A stretch of DNA of 64,000 nucleotides from Reticulitermes speratus. Lineage: Eukaryota > Arthropoda > Insecta > Blattodea > Rhinotermitidae. Shown here in pieces: positions 45,501 through 52,374 of the stretch (the first letter of the stretch is position 1; every line of letters starts with the position of its first letter). The position numbers were made by a program, and so were the translations under genes. The notes beneath the pieces are model-generated. The model made no database searches. It was not told the DNA's origin and worked only from the letters and a program-made list of their open reading frames with translations. The stretch lies in NCBI GenBank assembly GCA_021186555.1, contig JAJKFL010000039.1, positions 42,324,597-42,388,596 on the forward strand. Direction: 5' to 3'.

Positions 45501-46355
45501 GTGTTCTGTGTATCTGCTGTACCATAAACAGTGCTGTTTGGCTTATATAAAAGTGGTGTTCTGTGTATCTGCTGTACCATAAACAGTGCTGTTTGGCTTA
45601 TATAACAGCTCATAGTGTTGCCAACTTAACGAATTGCTATATACAATCTGTACCGTAGAACACAGTTGTGCCTCTACAACTAGACGTGTCTGTAGAATGT
45701 CGATATGGCAGATGGCCGTAAGTCGCGCAGGTGGCCACGAAACACACATCGTCCTTGGAACAACTTGCGACAAACTGCGTGGATTTCTGACACGCATCGC
45801 GACAGTTCACTTGCTGTGGCCCTCTCAGAGATCTTAATAAAGTTACATAAATGGCCAGGCTAAGTTTTGAAAGAAACTTTTGTTTAAAATGTTGTAGTCA
45901 CGTGCGTTAAGCACCGCAGTACTTCCTCTCCACGCACTTACACGTAATGCGTTACATCAGCAGAGGTAGCAATGCAATAACAAACCTTTAAATGCAATAA
46001 TTAACGCTCTGATCTTAATGGTGTGTTTAGCTTTTAGTAAATATACTCAGTCTCTCGTGGGCCGCGATAGCTCAGTCGGTATAGCGACTCGCTACGAGCT
46101 GGACGGCTGTTTATTGACTTACGAATCAATTTAACGAGTTGCCATCACGTATTTCCCCCGTAGCTGCCACAGTACTCTGTAATTCCTCCACTTACTGTTT
46201 CAGATGAGTCTACACTGCAGTTCTACAATCAGAACAAGAAACAAATCTTGAACATTGTGTTGCCTATCGCACAGGAAACAGCTGAGGAACTCATTACTCA
46301 GATAGGCAACAGGATCCTGAGTTCCTTCCCCCTTAGTGAGCTGCTTCCAGCCTGA
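32331..46355 (+). CDS. Takeout/juvenile-hormone-binding-family protein, six exons, 250 aa
   Basis: Joining 32331-32406, 34848-34940, 35795-35942, 40597-40730, 42244-42393 and 46204-46355 gives one open frame of 753 bp with GT-AG junctions throughout. The protein starts [20 protein letters not shown], a signal peptide probably cleaved after HS (residue 22). Cys32 and Cys42, the only cysteines, form the N-terminal C-x9-C pair expected for the family disulfide. Family landmarks follow: [20 protein letters not shown] (about 47-66), [30 protein letters not shown] (about 129-148), and a C-terminal [10 protein letters not shown]149 and N201 are N-glycosylation sequons. Known family members are secreted carriers of hydrophobic ligands such as juvenile hormone, linked to feeding, circadian and olfactory physiology; the ligand here is unknown. 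The length is normal for the family and no break is seen. No paralogue lies in the window, although these genes often cluster. Confidence 0.95.
32832..33114 (-). mobile_element. SINE family 2, head truncated (intron 1)
   Basis: Matches 22424-22730 and 39681-39983 from its tail (AAAAAGCAACCCCATTACAGG on the plus strand) to box B (minus strand GGTTCGATTCC), then breaks off within the tRNA-like head at GTGCCTCAACCAAC. It is antisense to the host gene. Confidence 0.9.
33115..33784. other. Intron 1 anonymous sequence
   Basis: Contains a short tRNA-like minus-strand stretch near 33345-33410 (box B-like GGTTCGATTTC), possibly another SINE relic, and a CCCGACGTTTCGGGGG word near 33549. Nothing else can be named. 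Confidence 0.4.
33793..34319 (+). mobile_element. hAT-like MITE, copy 1 (intron 1)
   Basis: 527 bp, AT-rich, with terminal inverted repeats CAGCGGTATTCAACC and GGTTGAATACCACTG and a matching 7-bp ACCTATT on each side. It holds an internal GAGA microsatellite. Near-identical copies lie at 40961-41488 and, inverted, at 43473-44005. The ends and the 7-8-bp duplication fit hAT elements. No transposase. Confidence 0.9.
34328..34405 (-). repeat. Diverged reverse-orientation terminal module of the 114-bp element
   Basis: AACCCTTCAAGGCCCAGTGG, then GTACCACCACATTTAACAT and CCAGCAAACTGTAAC, are the diverged complement of the module CTGGGCTTTAGAGGGTT..GGTGGTAC..ATTGTTGAATGTT. It is the only copy seen on this strand and has no adjoining 114-bp units. 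Confidence 0.65.
34424..34600 (+). mobile_element. tRNA-derived SINE (family 3, intron 1)
   Basis: Head GGGCCGTGCCATGGCTCAGG with box A TGGCTCAGGCGG and box B GGTTCGATCCC. The body starts GGGATTTGTGGTGGACAAAG and continues TGGGACAGGTTTTTCTCCG, GTGCTTCGGTTTCCCTCTG. A 5'-truncated relative is at 35187-35310. It is on the sense strand of the host gene, about 250 bp before exon 2. Confidence 0.88.
34848..34940 (+). CDS. Takeout-like gene, exon 2
   Basis: Acceptor TTGTTGCAG ends at 34847 and donor GTAAAA starts at 34941 (phase 1). It encodes [20 protein letters not shown] then [10 protein letters not shown], the conserved cysteine pair and the first helix. The next intron is 0.85 kb and contains a retrotransposon remnant and a SINE tail. 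Confidence 0.95.
34963..35135 (-). mobile_element. Degraded retrotransposon fragment (intron 2)
   Basis: Plus-strand words CCCTGTACCCTATCCTGAGC, TTTTAAATTATCCTTCCACC and GGCTTTCGCCTTTCAAGC parallel the copy at 13160-13270. It covers the C-terminal coding end only, antisense to the gene. Confidence 0.75.
35187..35310 (+). mobile_element. SINE family 3, 5'-truncated (intron 2)
   Basis: Starts at box B (GGGTTCGATCCCGGGTCAG) and follows the family 3 body (GATTTGTGGTGGACAAAGTG, ACAGGTTTTTCCCCCAGTAC). Confidence 0.85.
35795..35942 (+). CDS. Takeout-like gene, exon 3
   Basis: Acceptor ATATGTGCAG and donor GTAAGC (phase 2). It encodes residues 58-105, with [20 protein letters not shown] and [19 protein letters not shown] 114-bp repeat array begins only 52 bp past its donor and fills half of the 4.65-kb intron. 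Confidence 0.96.
35995..38300. repeat. 114-bp tandem repeat array, locus 6 (intron 3)
   Basis: About 20 copies of the 114-bp unit within intron 3, starting 52 bp after the exon 3 donor. A run of successive units shares the variant CCGCACAGTAAAC (about 36500-37200), evidence of local block amplification. Scattered one-base losses (GTACCGCCAG, CAGTCGTACCG, GCTGTTGTTC) occur towards the ends. Confidence 0.98.
38301..38383. repeat. Terminal module of the 114-bp repeat, locus 6
   Basis: AAATAAACTGTGTGGGCAGA, ACGTAGAATTGTTGAATG, AACTGGTGGTACATTTAGTA, CCACTGGGCTTTAGATGG. A partial unit (AAATACTGTCCGTACCGCGC) follows at 38400-38432, after ATTATATATAAATAC. Confidence 0.92.
38433..39108. other. Intron 3 anonymous sequence
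   Basis: Two minus-strand open frames (101 and 144 codons) overlap here but show no recognisable domain, and neither has a splice-site pattern suggesting an exon. I leave them uncalled. Confidence 0.45.
39109..39282. mobile_element. Long near-perfect inverted repeat, 70-bp arms (intron 3)
   Basis: Left arm 39109-39178 and right arm 39214-39282 are reverse complements apart from one base in a T/A run, around a 35-bp centre. The arms include ATCTGCGGTCTTCTGGGGCA, TTACGCGGCGTCGTGTGG and ACCGACGTTTCGGGACAACG. When transcribed as intron RNA it would fold into a 70-bp hairpin. Related single arms appear at 34709-34775 and near 22240. Confidence 0.85.
39161..39196 (-). other. Hairpin motif with hammerhead-like core (copy c)
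   Basis: On the minus strand: GTGAGGATGAGAC, a loop, GTCCCGAAACGTCGG. The stem GAGAC/GTCCC has one mismatch. It lies across the left arm and centre of the inverted repeat. Confidence 0.35.
39283..39680. other. Intron 3 anonymous sequence
   Basis: Nothing recognised between the inverted repeat and the SINE, except the 10-bp flank TTTCATGTTA at 39671-39680, which is the SINE target duplication. Confidence 0.5.
39681..39983 (-). mobile_element. Full-length SINE family 2 with 10-bp TSD (intron 3)
   Basis: 303-bp copy on the minus strand, with box B GGTTCGATTCC and a head ending GCGGTGGCGCAGTTGAGG (minus strand). It is flanked by TTTCATGTTA at 39671-39680 and 39984-39993, a perfect target duplication. 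Antisense to the host gene. Confidence 0.94.
39994..40430. repeat. Body sequence of the 114-bp-repeat element, second copy (intron 3)
   Basis: Aligns in part with 26273-26980 (TTTTCACGTAACTCACAAAA, CTCGACAACTTTCTGT, GAGCAAAATTTCATTTACG). It runs into a diverged single 114-bp unit at about 40431. No coding capacity recognised. Confidence 0.55.
40431..40585. repeat. Old single copy of the 114-bp unit plus terminal module
   Basis: AAAACACACTGCGTCTCTATT, GACCAACAAATTGGTGCTG, CAATCATTGCTTATTGCGAG and AACACATGAATACAGTCTG follow the unit order. AACAGCTGGTACATATAACG and ACCACTGTGCTTTACAAC are the module. Strongly diverged, so it is an ancient copy. It ends 11 bp before exon 4, so its end forms the polypyrimidine and acceptor neighbourhood. 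Confidence 0.7.
40597..40730 (+). CDS. Takeout-like gene, exon 4
   Basis: Acceptor GTTCGTTTCAG and donor GTGAGT (phase 1). It encodes residues 107-150: [44 protein letters not shown]. The [12 protein letters not shown] block is a family hallmark. The next intron (1.5 kb) carries two different hAT-like MITEs. Confidence 0.96.
40961..41488 (+). mobile_element. hAT-like MITE, copy 2 (intron 4)
   Basis: 528 bp with CAGCGGTATTCAACC and GGTTGAATACCACTG ends, flanked by ACCTAGC. Nearly identical to copy 1 throughout, and it carries a longer GAGA microsatellite (about 41286-41310). Confidence 0.92.
41752..42098. mobile_element. hAT-like MITE of a second family, perfect 8-bp TSD (intron 4)
   Basis: 347 bp with ends CAGGGGTGGCCAAAC and GTTTGGTTACCCCTG (inverted, two mismatches), flanked on both sides by ATCTATGA (41744-41751 and 42099-42106). 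The subterminal AGAGCCGCATGTGGCTCGCG is typical of hAT non-autonomous elements. No transposase remains. Confidence 0.94.
42109..42206. repeat. 46-bp duplication before exon 5
   Basis: Two copies of a 46-bp unit (TGTCGCTGCTATCGCTGTTG, TAATAGTTCAGACGTCAGG) plus the start of a third. It lies just after the MITE target duplication and 38 bp before exon 5. Confidence 0.92.
42244..42393 (+). CDS. Takeout-like gene, exon 5
   Basis: Acceptor GGTGTTGCAG and donor GTGAGT (phase 1). It encodes residues 152-200, including [20 protein letters not shown] and a lysine-rich [19 protein letters not shown] stretch. The last intron (3.8 kb) holds minisatellites, a third hAT-like MITE, a GC-rich TIR element and SINE pieces. 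Confidence 0.95.
42487..42608. repeat. (ATAC)n microsatellite
   Basis: About 30 ATAC/ATAT steps in intron 5. Confidence 0.95.
42893..43216. repeat. 18-bp minisatellite (intron 5)
   Basis: About 18 copies of GAACACAAAATCTATAGT, with rare AGC for AGT and one 2-bp shortened unit. As 18 is a multiple of three, all frames without stops stay open, giving false coding frames on both strands. Confidence 0.97.
43318..43352 (+). other. Hairpin motif with hammerhead-like core (copy d)
   Basis: CTGAAGAT, GGACC, a loop, GGTTC, then GAAACATG. The stem GGACC/GGTTC pairs fully (one G-U). It shares the preceding ATAAACCCCTGAAGATGG with copy e at 47726, so both come from one repeat family. Confidence 0.45.
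43473..44005 (-). mobile_element. hAT-like MITE, copy 3, inverted (intron 5)
   Basis: 533-bp reverse-orientation copy of 33793-34319 and 40961-41488, bordered by TGTAGTA on each side. It contains a CTCTCT tract at about 43655-43681. Three close copies in one gene's introns suggest recent or locally frequent insertion. Confidence 0.92.
44311..44851. mobile_element. GC-rich TIR element (intron 5)
   Basis: 541 bp with perfect 28-bp terminal inverted repeats at 44311-44338 and 44824-44851, beginning AAGCCGGGATTAGACGGCGC. The match can be extended outward by AGTCT/AGACT with one mismatch. The interior is GC-rich and has further inverted words (GACTCGGCGCG, CGCGCCGAG). The superfamily is undetermined because the target duplication is ambiguous. 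No transposase. Confidence 0.85.
44862..45010 (-). mobile_element. Degraded retrotransposon fragment (intron 5)
   Basis: CCACCATCATTCATTTGATC, ACCAGAAGC and GCATTATGCAGCTCTCTCC parallel the GATTTGATCACC and GTTATGTAG region of the copy at 13355-13430. It is heavily eroded. Confidence 0.55.
45035..45299 (-). mobile_element. tRNA-derived SINE (family 4, intron 5)
   Basis: Minus-strand head CCGATCCCAGTGGCCGTGCG with box B GGTTCGAATCCCGCC. The body runs down to GGGGGCCTAGG and a T-rich end on the plus strand (A-rich on the minus strand). This is a fourth SINE type in the window, distinct in head and body. Confidence 0.8.
45339..45606. repeat. 55-bp tandem repeat, five copies (intron 5)
   Basis: Unit TTCTGTGTATCTGCTGTACC, ATAAACAGTGCTGTTTGGCT, TATATAAAAGTGGTG. 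The last four are almost identical; the first has CTACTGTACGAT. Each unit holds AAACAG-TG-CTGTTT, a small hairpin, and TATATAAAAG. Confidence 0.95.
46061..46110 (+). mobile_element. SINE family 1 head fragment (intron 5)
   Basis: GGGCCGCGATAGCTCAGTCG, GTATAGCGACTCGCTACG, then GGACGGCTG, after which the match stops. It retains the tRNA-like 5' end with box A but not box B, the reverse of the usual 5' truncation. Confidence 0.88.
46204..46355 (+). CDS. Takeout-like gene, exon 6 and stop
   Basis: Acceptor TTACTGTTTCAG ends at 46203 and the stop TGA is at 46353-46355. It encodes residues 202-250, including [20 protein letters not shown] and the terminal FPLSELLPA, as in the family's C-terminal helix. 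A SINE head fragment lies about 95 bp upstream in the intron. Confidence 0.95.
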
Positions 46356-46809
46356 GCTGCCATCTATGATTGCTTCAAGTAACTACAAAGCCACACTACA
46401 CAACTTCAACCCTAACGTCCAAACAGCCTCTCAAATCACTTGCAAATTGAAGATAATTTTATGACTGGTCTTTCTTTTGAGTGTTTAAGTCCTCGGGACA
46501 TGAAGCGGTGTTGCCAGGTGACTGGTTCCAGACGTTTTAAAGGCCTCTATTGCCTATATCTTCAGTGTCAAAAACTCCCAGAAGAATTATTATTTCTTGT
46601 TTTGACTGCTTGACCCCCTGAAGATAAAACTACAGTGTTCGTTGTAAACAACAGGAACCAATTACTCCGTGACACTGCGTCAGATATCGTAAGACGTGAA
46701 TGTTTGGCAACACTGCTGTCAGAATGAATATGATTTGGAATAGTGTTTTCGTTTATCACAAAATACATAACAATGTGATATAACAGTAAATAGGAAAGGT
46801 CAAGGCGAC

Positions 46810-46815
46810 ATTAAA
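46810..46815 (+). terminator. Candidate poly(A) signal of the takeout-like gene
   Basis: ATTAAA, followed by a T-run and a GT-rich segment (TGGTGTTCCGTGTTG) at about 46821-46850. It would give a 3' UTR of roughly 0.48 kb. No AATAAA occurs between the stop and this point that I could find. It is inferred from sequence only. Confidence 0.4.
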
Positions 46816-46956
46816 GCACATTTTTTTTCACTTAATATGGTGTTCCGTGTTGCATAAATTATTTCTTGCAGGGGTCAGAATGAAATAATCGATTCATACC
46901 TCATCTTCCATAATTTCATCCATATAATGAATGTCAGATAATGCAATTCACTATCT

Positions 46957-47090
46957 CCCATCCCATGTCTTTAAAATCCATTTAGTATTATTCTCCCATC
47001 TACGCCTTGGTCTTGCAAGTGGTCCCTTTCTTTCAGGTCTCACCACCAAAACTGTGTATCCTCTCATATCGCACGCACACCATATCCTTA
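46957..47090 (-). mobile_element. Degraded retrotransposon fragment
   Basis: CATCCCATGTCTTTAAAATCC, TATTATTCTCCCATCTACGC, TTGGTCTTGCAAGTGG and TTTCAGGTCTCACCACCAAA parallel 13205-13300. It lies downstream of the takeout-like gene. Confidence 0.8.
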
Positions 47091-47346
47091 TGCCATTGCA
47101 CGCAATGTCTCAAAACATAAGATCAGGTTCTAGCCAGGGCAGATACGTACATGACTTGATTTTTGGAAGCTGCAATAATAACAGTCGAAGCATTTTTCTC
47201 TGTTGAGTAAAGTTACAGTCTTTCAAATGTGATAATTATTAGACACACTACAGTATCAGACGCACACACAAACGGTACAGCCTACACCATGAAAAATACG
47301 ACCTAATGAACAAGGTATGTCATCAATAATGAAATATAATATAATA

Positions 47347-47424
47347 CAGGGTATACACAAAACAATGGTGCGGTTTCAATAGTGAGAACTATTGAAACCG
47401 CACCATTCTTTTGTGTATACACTG
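47347..47424. mobile_element. 78-bp palindromic MITE (copy 2)
   Basis: Same family as 23231-23308: CAGGGTATACACAAAACAAT and its near complement, bordered by TA. The arms differ at a few bases. Confidence 0.92.
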
Positions 47425-47620
47425 TATATTAATATATGAAAACTAACACCTATAATTGTTCTAATTATTATAATTATTTACAGATAAACCAGTACCATGC
47501 ATCAAATACAATACCTACGAAAACATTAACATATTATTTTAGTACAAATAACAAATAGTGTCTGTGCATACAAAGCAGTGGAAAAGTGAAAAGTGAACCA
47601 ATGAAAAAGACGTGTTAATA

Positions 47621-47698
47621 CAGGGTATACACAAAATAATGGTGCGGTTTTAATAGTTAACACTATTAAATCCGCACCATTATTTTGTGTATGCCCTG
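47621..47698. mobile_element. 78-bp palindromic MITE (copy 3)
   Basis: Third member, 196 bp after copy 2 and in the same family, with CAGGGTATACACAAAATAAT and CACTATTAAATCCGCACC, bordered by TA. Its length is exactly 78 bp again. Confidence 0.92.
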
Positions 47699-47725
47699 TA
47701 TATGCAGTTTTAACGACAATAAACC

Positions 47726-47760
47726 CCTGAAGATGGCTCTATAAGATCCGAAACATATGT
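47726..47760 (+). other. Hairpin motif with hammerhead-like core (copy e)
   Basis: CTGAAGAT, GGCTC, a loop, GATCC, then GAAACATATG. The stem has one mismatch. It is preceded by CAATAAACCC as in copy d. Confidence 0.4.
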
Positions 47761-48066
47761 CGGGTTTTAAAAAATTTTTAAATATGTTTTAAAAAAACTA
47801 TACAGTTTTTTAAATAAAGTTTCATCCAGTTGGTGTATGTAAATAGTGGATTTGTTTTATATTCGATCAAATTATAATCCTAAACGGCACATCTGCATGC
47901 TTATAACGACACGTATAAAAGCATCAATTCCCACGTGTGACGTTTGAAGTTACGGCCAGAGAGCACTGCAGGACAAACAGTGCTTTGCGATGTGACTGTA
48001 CTACAGTCTGGCACAAATGTAACACTGTTTTTAAGCGACCAAGTTTTGTCCTCCATCTTCTGGTTA

Positions 48067-48132
48067 CAAGAGGTGTGTGTCGTGTGTCACGTGTGTGTCG
48101 TGTGTCACGTTGTGTGTCGTGTGTCACGCTTG
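48067..48132. repeat. TGTGTGTCG/TGTCACG minisatellite
   Basis: Four to five short steps of GTGTGTCGTGTGTCACG. Confidence 0.85.
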
Positions 48133-48202
48133 TAACGTGAAGCAACAGAGAATGTAACTTTATGTTGTAAAGTTGTTACTTGATGATCTGTATTGATCAC
48201 CA

Positions 48203-48556
48203 AATGTTATTACGGTGATCAAATCAATAACAATGAGGTGGGCGGGGCATGTAGCACGTATGGGTGAGGGGAGAGGTGCATACAGGATTTTGGTGGGGAG
48301 ACCTGAGGGAAGGAGACCACTTGGAAGACCAAGGCATAGATGGGAGGATAATATTAAAATGGATCTTCAAGAAGTGGGATGGGGGACATGGACTGGATTG
48401 ATATGGCTCAGGATAGGGACAGGTGGCGGGCTGTTGTGAGTGCGGTAATGAACCTTCGGGTTCCATAAAACGCGGGGAATTTCTTGACTAGCTGAGGAAC
48501 TGTTAGCTTCTCAAGAAGGACTGTGCTACATGGAGTTAGTTAGTTAGTTAGTTATA
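48203..48556 (+). pseudogene. Best-preserved retrotransposon 3' fragment: RT ORF C-terminus and 3' UTR
   Basis: An uninterrupted frame (48215-48439) encodes [40 protein letters not shown] and [20 protein letters not shown], then stops. The 3' UTR follows (GAGTGCGGTAATGAACCTTC, GAATTTCTTGACTAGCTG, CTCAAGAAGGACTGTGCTAC) and ends in a GTTA microsatellite at 48534-48554. Short tandem repeats at the 3' end are usual for RTE-type elements; the clade is inferred. It is 5'-truncated, lacks the reverse-transcriptase core and cannot move. It is the only plus-strand copy seen and the reference for all the others. Confidence 0.88.
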
Positions 48557-48604
48557 CACAATTCCATCACTACTCTGGACTTAACAGCGCTGTACATATG
48601 CTAC

Positions 48605-48606
<2 letters not shown>

Positions 48607-48639
<33 letters not shown>
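48607..48639. repeat. (TA)n microsatellite
   Basis: About 16 TA steps. Confidence 0.96.
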
Positions 48640-48643
<4 letters not shown>

Positions 48644-49966
48644 CATAAACACGTCGGTATTTATGAACCAAACTGTACACAGTGCCACATCCTCTGCGCT
48701 GTAACTTTTGACTGTGAATCTCAAATTTTACGCAGAGACAGTAACAAGAGAAAAATACAGGAAGAAGGCAACAAAATGTGCCATGGCACAGCAATTGGCA
48801 TGGCACTGGGCAGGCACAGTCAGTGCAGGCAGGTAGGATTGCTTTTAGAACAAAAACCCTTCAACCTTTCGCAATAACATTTCTTACATTTTCTTGATTC
48901 TTTTTCAAGCCTCTCATTTTGTATTTTCTTCAATCCACCTGGAGGACAGACGACTGATTTAGTCACACACCTACTTCTGCTTCTTCCTGTTACGTCTGTG
49001 ACCACCCTGAAGATGGAGGCAACAATCTACCGCGAAATATTGCTAACTGCTACCAAGTTAGCACAACGCCATATCCCAGAACACTTCAATTTTAAAGTTT
49101 ATGAATATTCGATGTAATGTGTTCTGGGATATGACGCCGTGTAGTTTACCAACATATCAGAAAAACAGTAGCAAGCACAAACACTACGCGGCATAAAACC
49201 GCAGAACACTTAGCTGTGAAGCTTGCGCATTCTAGCGGACAAAACTTTCGTTGTGGTGACCAGACTCGGTTGCTCAGTCGATCCTTGTCCTTGGCCAGTA
49301 GCCGACACGTGCAGAGCTGCAATGGCAGGTTGCTGTGCGCTGACGAATGGCTGTAAGAGAGCGGTCAGTGACACGTAAGTTAAATGTCAAGGGTCAAATA
49401 ATTACCTTCATGGTTCTCTTGAAAGTGTTAGAAACTGCAATCATCAGAATATGGTTAAGCACAGTTCTACAGTATAAGTCAAATTTAACACATCTGATTT
49501 GTCAAAAGTTGAGGGAAGGCGTGGCCACCGGATTGAGTTACAATATTAAATTATTACTTTATTAAATTTATCCTGTTTGGCCAAAGAAAGATGCATTCCC
49601 GAAATTGTAAATTTAAAGTTACCAGATATATCGACACACACACACACACGCACAGCACGAACGTCATGTTCTACTGTTACGTTACGCCACTGTTAACATC
49701 AGTGGACCTTCTGTTTGACAGCATCAATAAAAATTAGCGCTATTTAAAGCAAATCAATAATGTCGTAATATCAAACGACAATTTGCCACTTCGTCACGTG
49801 TATCACAAAACCACGTGTTAGTTTCAACATGTCCGTCCGTGTGCAAAGTACAGCACTCAGATAACCTGAACTATTCTCAGGGCCGCCGAGAGATGGTTCG
49901 GGCTCTGGTTAAAAGAAATATTCGGGCCAACAGCAAGGGCTGACCGGTTACAAACTTTATACTAAA
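48640..49966. other. Anonymous stretch with one hairpin motif
   Basis: No gene recognised. It includes hairpin motif copy f at 49007-49040 and a CA microsatellite at about 49635-49650. A 72-codon plus-strand frame (49347-49565) has no recognisable features. Confidence 0.45.
49007..49040 (+). other. Hairpin motif with hammerhead-like core (copy f)
   Basis: CCTGAAGATGGAGGC, then TCTACCGCGAAATATTG. The CTGAAGA box and a GAAA box are present with a weaker intervening stem. Confidence 0.3.
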
Positions 49967-52374
49967 TCTGACTGACTGATTGTCAGTTGCAGAGTGACGG
50001 GCTGAAAGGGTAATTTGTACAGTCGACAGATAATGGTACTGCTGACATAGACTGACTGTCAGTTGCAGAGTGACGGGCTGAAAGGGTAATTTGTACAGTC
50101 GACAGATAATGGTACTGCTGACATAGACTGACTGTCAGTTGCAGAGTGACGGGCTGAAAGGGTAATTTGTACAGTCGACAGATAATGGTACTGCTGACAT
50201 AGACTGACTGTCAGTTGCAGAGTGACGGGCTGAAAGGGTAATTTGTACAGTCGACAGATAATGGTACTGCTGACATAGACTGACTGTCAGTTGCAGAGTG
50301 ACGGGCTGAAAGGGTAATTTGTACAGTCGACAGATAATGGTACTGCTGACATAGACTGACTGTCAGTTGCAGAGTGACGGGCTGAAAGGGTAATTTGTAC
50401 AGTCGACAGATAATGGTACTGCTGACATAGACTGACTGTCAGTTGCAGAGTGACGGTCTGAAAGGGTAATTTGTACAGTCGACAGATAATGGTACTGCTG
50501 ACATAGACTGACTGTCAGTTGCAGAGTGACGGGCTGAAAGGGTAATTTGTACAGTCGACAGATAATGGTACTAATGACATAGACTGACTGTCAGTTGCAG
50601 AGTGATGGTCTGAAAGGGTAATTTGTACAGTTGACAGATAATGGTACTACTGACATAGACTGACTGTCAGTTGCAGAGTGACGGTCTGAAAGAGTAATTT
50701 GTACAGTTGACAGATAATGGTACTACTGAGGTAGACTGACTGTCAGTTGCAGAGTGACGGTCTGAAAGGGTAATTTGTACAGCCGACAGATAATGGTACT
50801 GCTGACATAGACTGACTGTCAGTTGCAGAGTGATGGTCTGAAACGGTAATTTGTACAGTCGACAGATAGTGGTACTACTGACATAGACTGACTGTCAGTT
50901 GCAGAGTGACGGGCTGAAAGGGTAATTTGTACAGTTGACAGATAATGGTACTGCTGACATAGACTGACTGTCAGTTGCAGAGTGACGGGCTGAAAGGGTA
51001 ATTTGTACAGTCGACAGATAATGGTACTATTGACATAGACTGACTGTCAGTTGCAGAGTGACGGGCTGAAAGGGTAATTTGTACAGTTGACAGATAATGG
51101 TACTGCTGACATAGACTGACTGTCAGTTGCAGAGTGACGGGCTGAAAGGGTAATTTGTACAGTCGACAGATAATGGTACTGCTGACATAGACTGACTGTC
51201 AGTTGCAGAGTGACGGGCTGAAAGGGTAATTTGTACAGTTGACAGATAATGGTACTGCTGACATAGACTGACTGTCAGTTGCAGAGTGACGGGCTGAAAG
51301 GGTAATTTGTACAGTCGACAGATAATGGTACTGCTGACATAGACTGACTGTCAGTTGCAGAGTGACGGGCTGAAAGGGTAATTTGTACAGTCGACAGATA
51401 ATGGTACTGCTGACATAGACTGACTGTCAGTTGCAGAGTGACGGGCTGAAAGGGTAATTTGTACAGTCGACAGATAATGGTACTAATGACATAGACTGAC
51501 TGTCAGTTGCAGAGTGATGGTCTGAAAGGGTAATTTGTACAGTTGACAGATAATGGTACTACTGACATAGACTGACTGTCAGTTGCAGAGTGACGGTCTG
51601 AAAGAGTAATTTGTACAGTTGACAGATAATGGTACTACTGAGGTAGACTGACTGTCAGTTGCAGAGTGACGGTCTGAAAGGGTAATTTGTACAGCCGACA
51701 GATAATGGTACTGCTGACATAGACTGACTGTCAGTTGCAGAGTGATGGTCTGAAACGGTAATTTGTACAGTCGACAGATAGTGGTACTACTGACATAGAC
51801 TGACTGTCAGTTGCAGAGTGACGGTCTGAAAGGGTAATTTGTACAGTCGTCAGATAGTGGTACTGCTGACATAGACTGACTGTCAGTTGCAGAGTGACGG
51901 TCTGAAAGGGTAATTTGTACAGTTGACAGATAATGGTACTGCAGACATAGACTGACTGTCAGTTGCAGAGTGACGGTCTGAAAGGGTAATTTGTACAGTT
52001 GACAGTGTCAGTTGCAGAGTGACGGTCTGAAAGGGTAATTTGTACAGTTGACAGATAATGGTACTGCTGACATAGACTGACTGTCAGTTGCAGAGTGACG
52101 GTCTGAAAGGGTAATTTGTACAGTCGACAGATAAAGGTACTACTGACATAGACTGACTGTCAGTTGCAGAGTGACGGTCTGAAAGGGTAATTTGTACAGT
52201 CGACAGATAATGGTACTACTGACATAGACTGACTGTGAGTTGCAGAGTGACGGTCTGAAAGGGTAATTTGTACAGTCGACAGATAATGGTACTGCTGAGA
52301 TAGACTGACTGTCAGTTGCAGAGTGACGGTCTGAAAGGGTAATTTGTACTTTCGACAGATAATGGTACTGCAGA
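49967..52374. repeat. 76-bp tandem array with 912-bp higher-order period
   Basis: About 31 copies of a 76-bp unit (TAGACTGACTGTCAGTTGCA, GAGTGACGGGCTGAAAGGG, TAATTTGTACAGTCGACAG, ATAATGGTACTGCTGACA). The distinctive run of variants starting at GGTACTAATGACATAG (ACTAATG, AGTGATGG, AAAGAGTAA, ACTGAGGTAG, CAGCCGAC, AAACGG) occurs near 50571 and again near 51483. That is exactly 12 units or 912 bp later, so a block was duplicated whole. One unit near 52005 is shortened. Minus-strand open frames here are artefacts. Confidence 0.97.
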
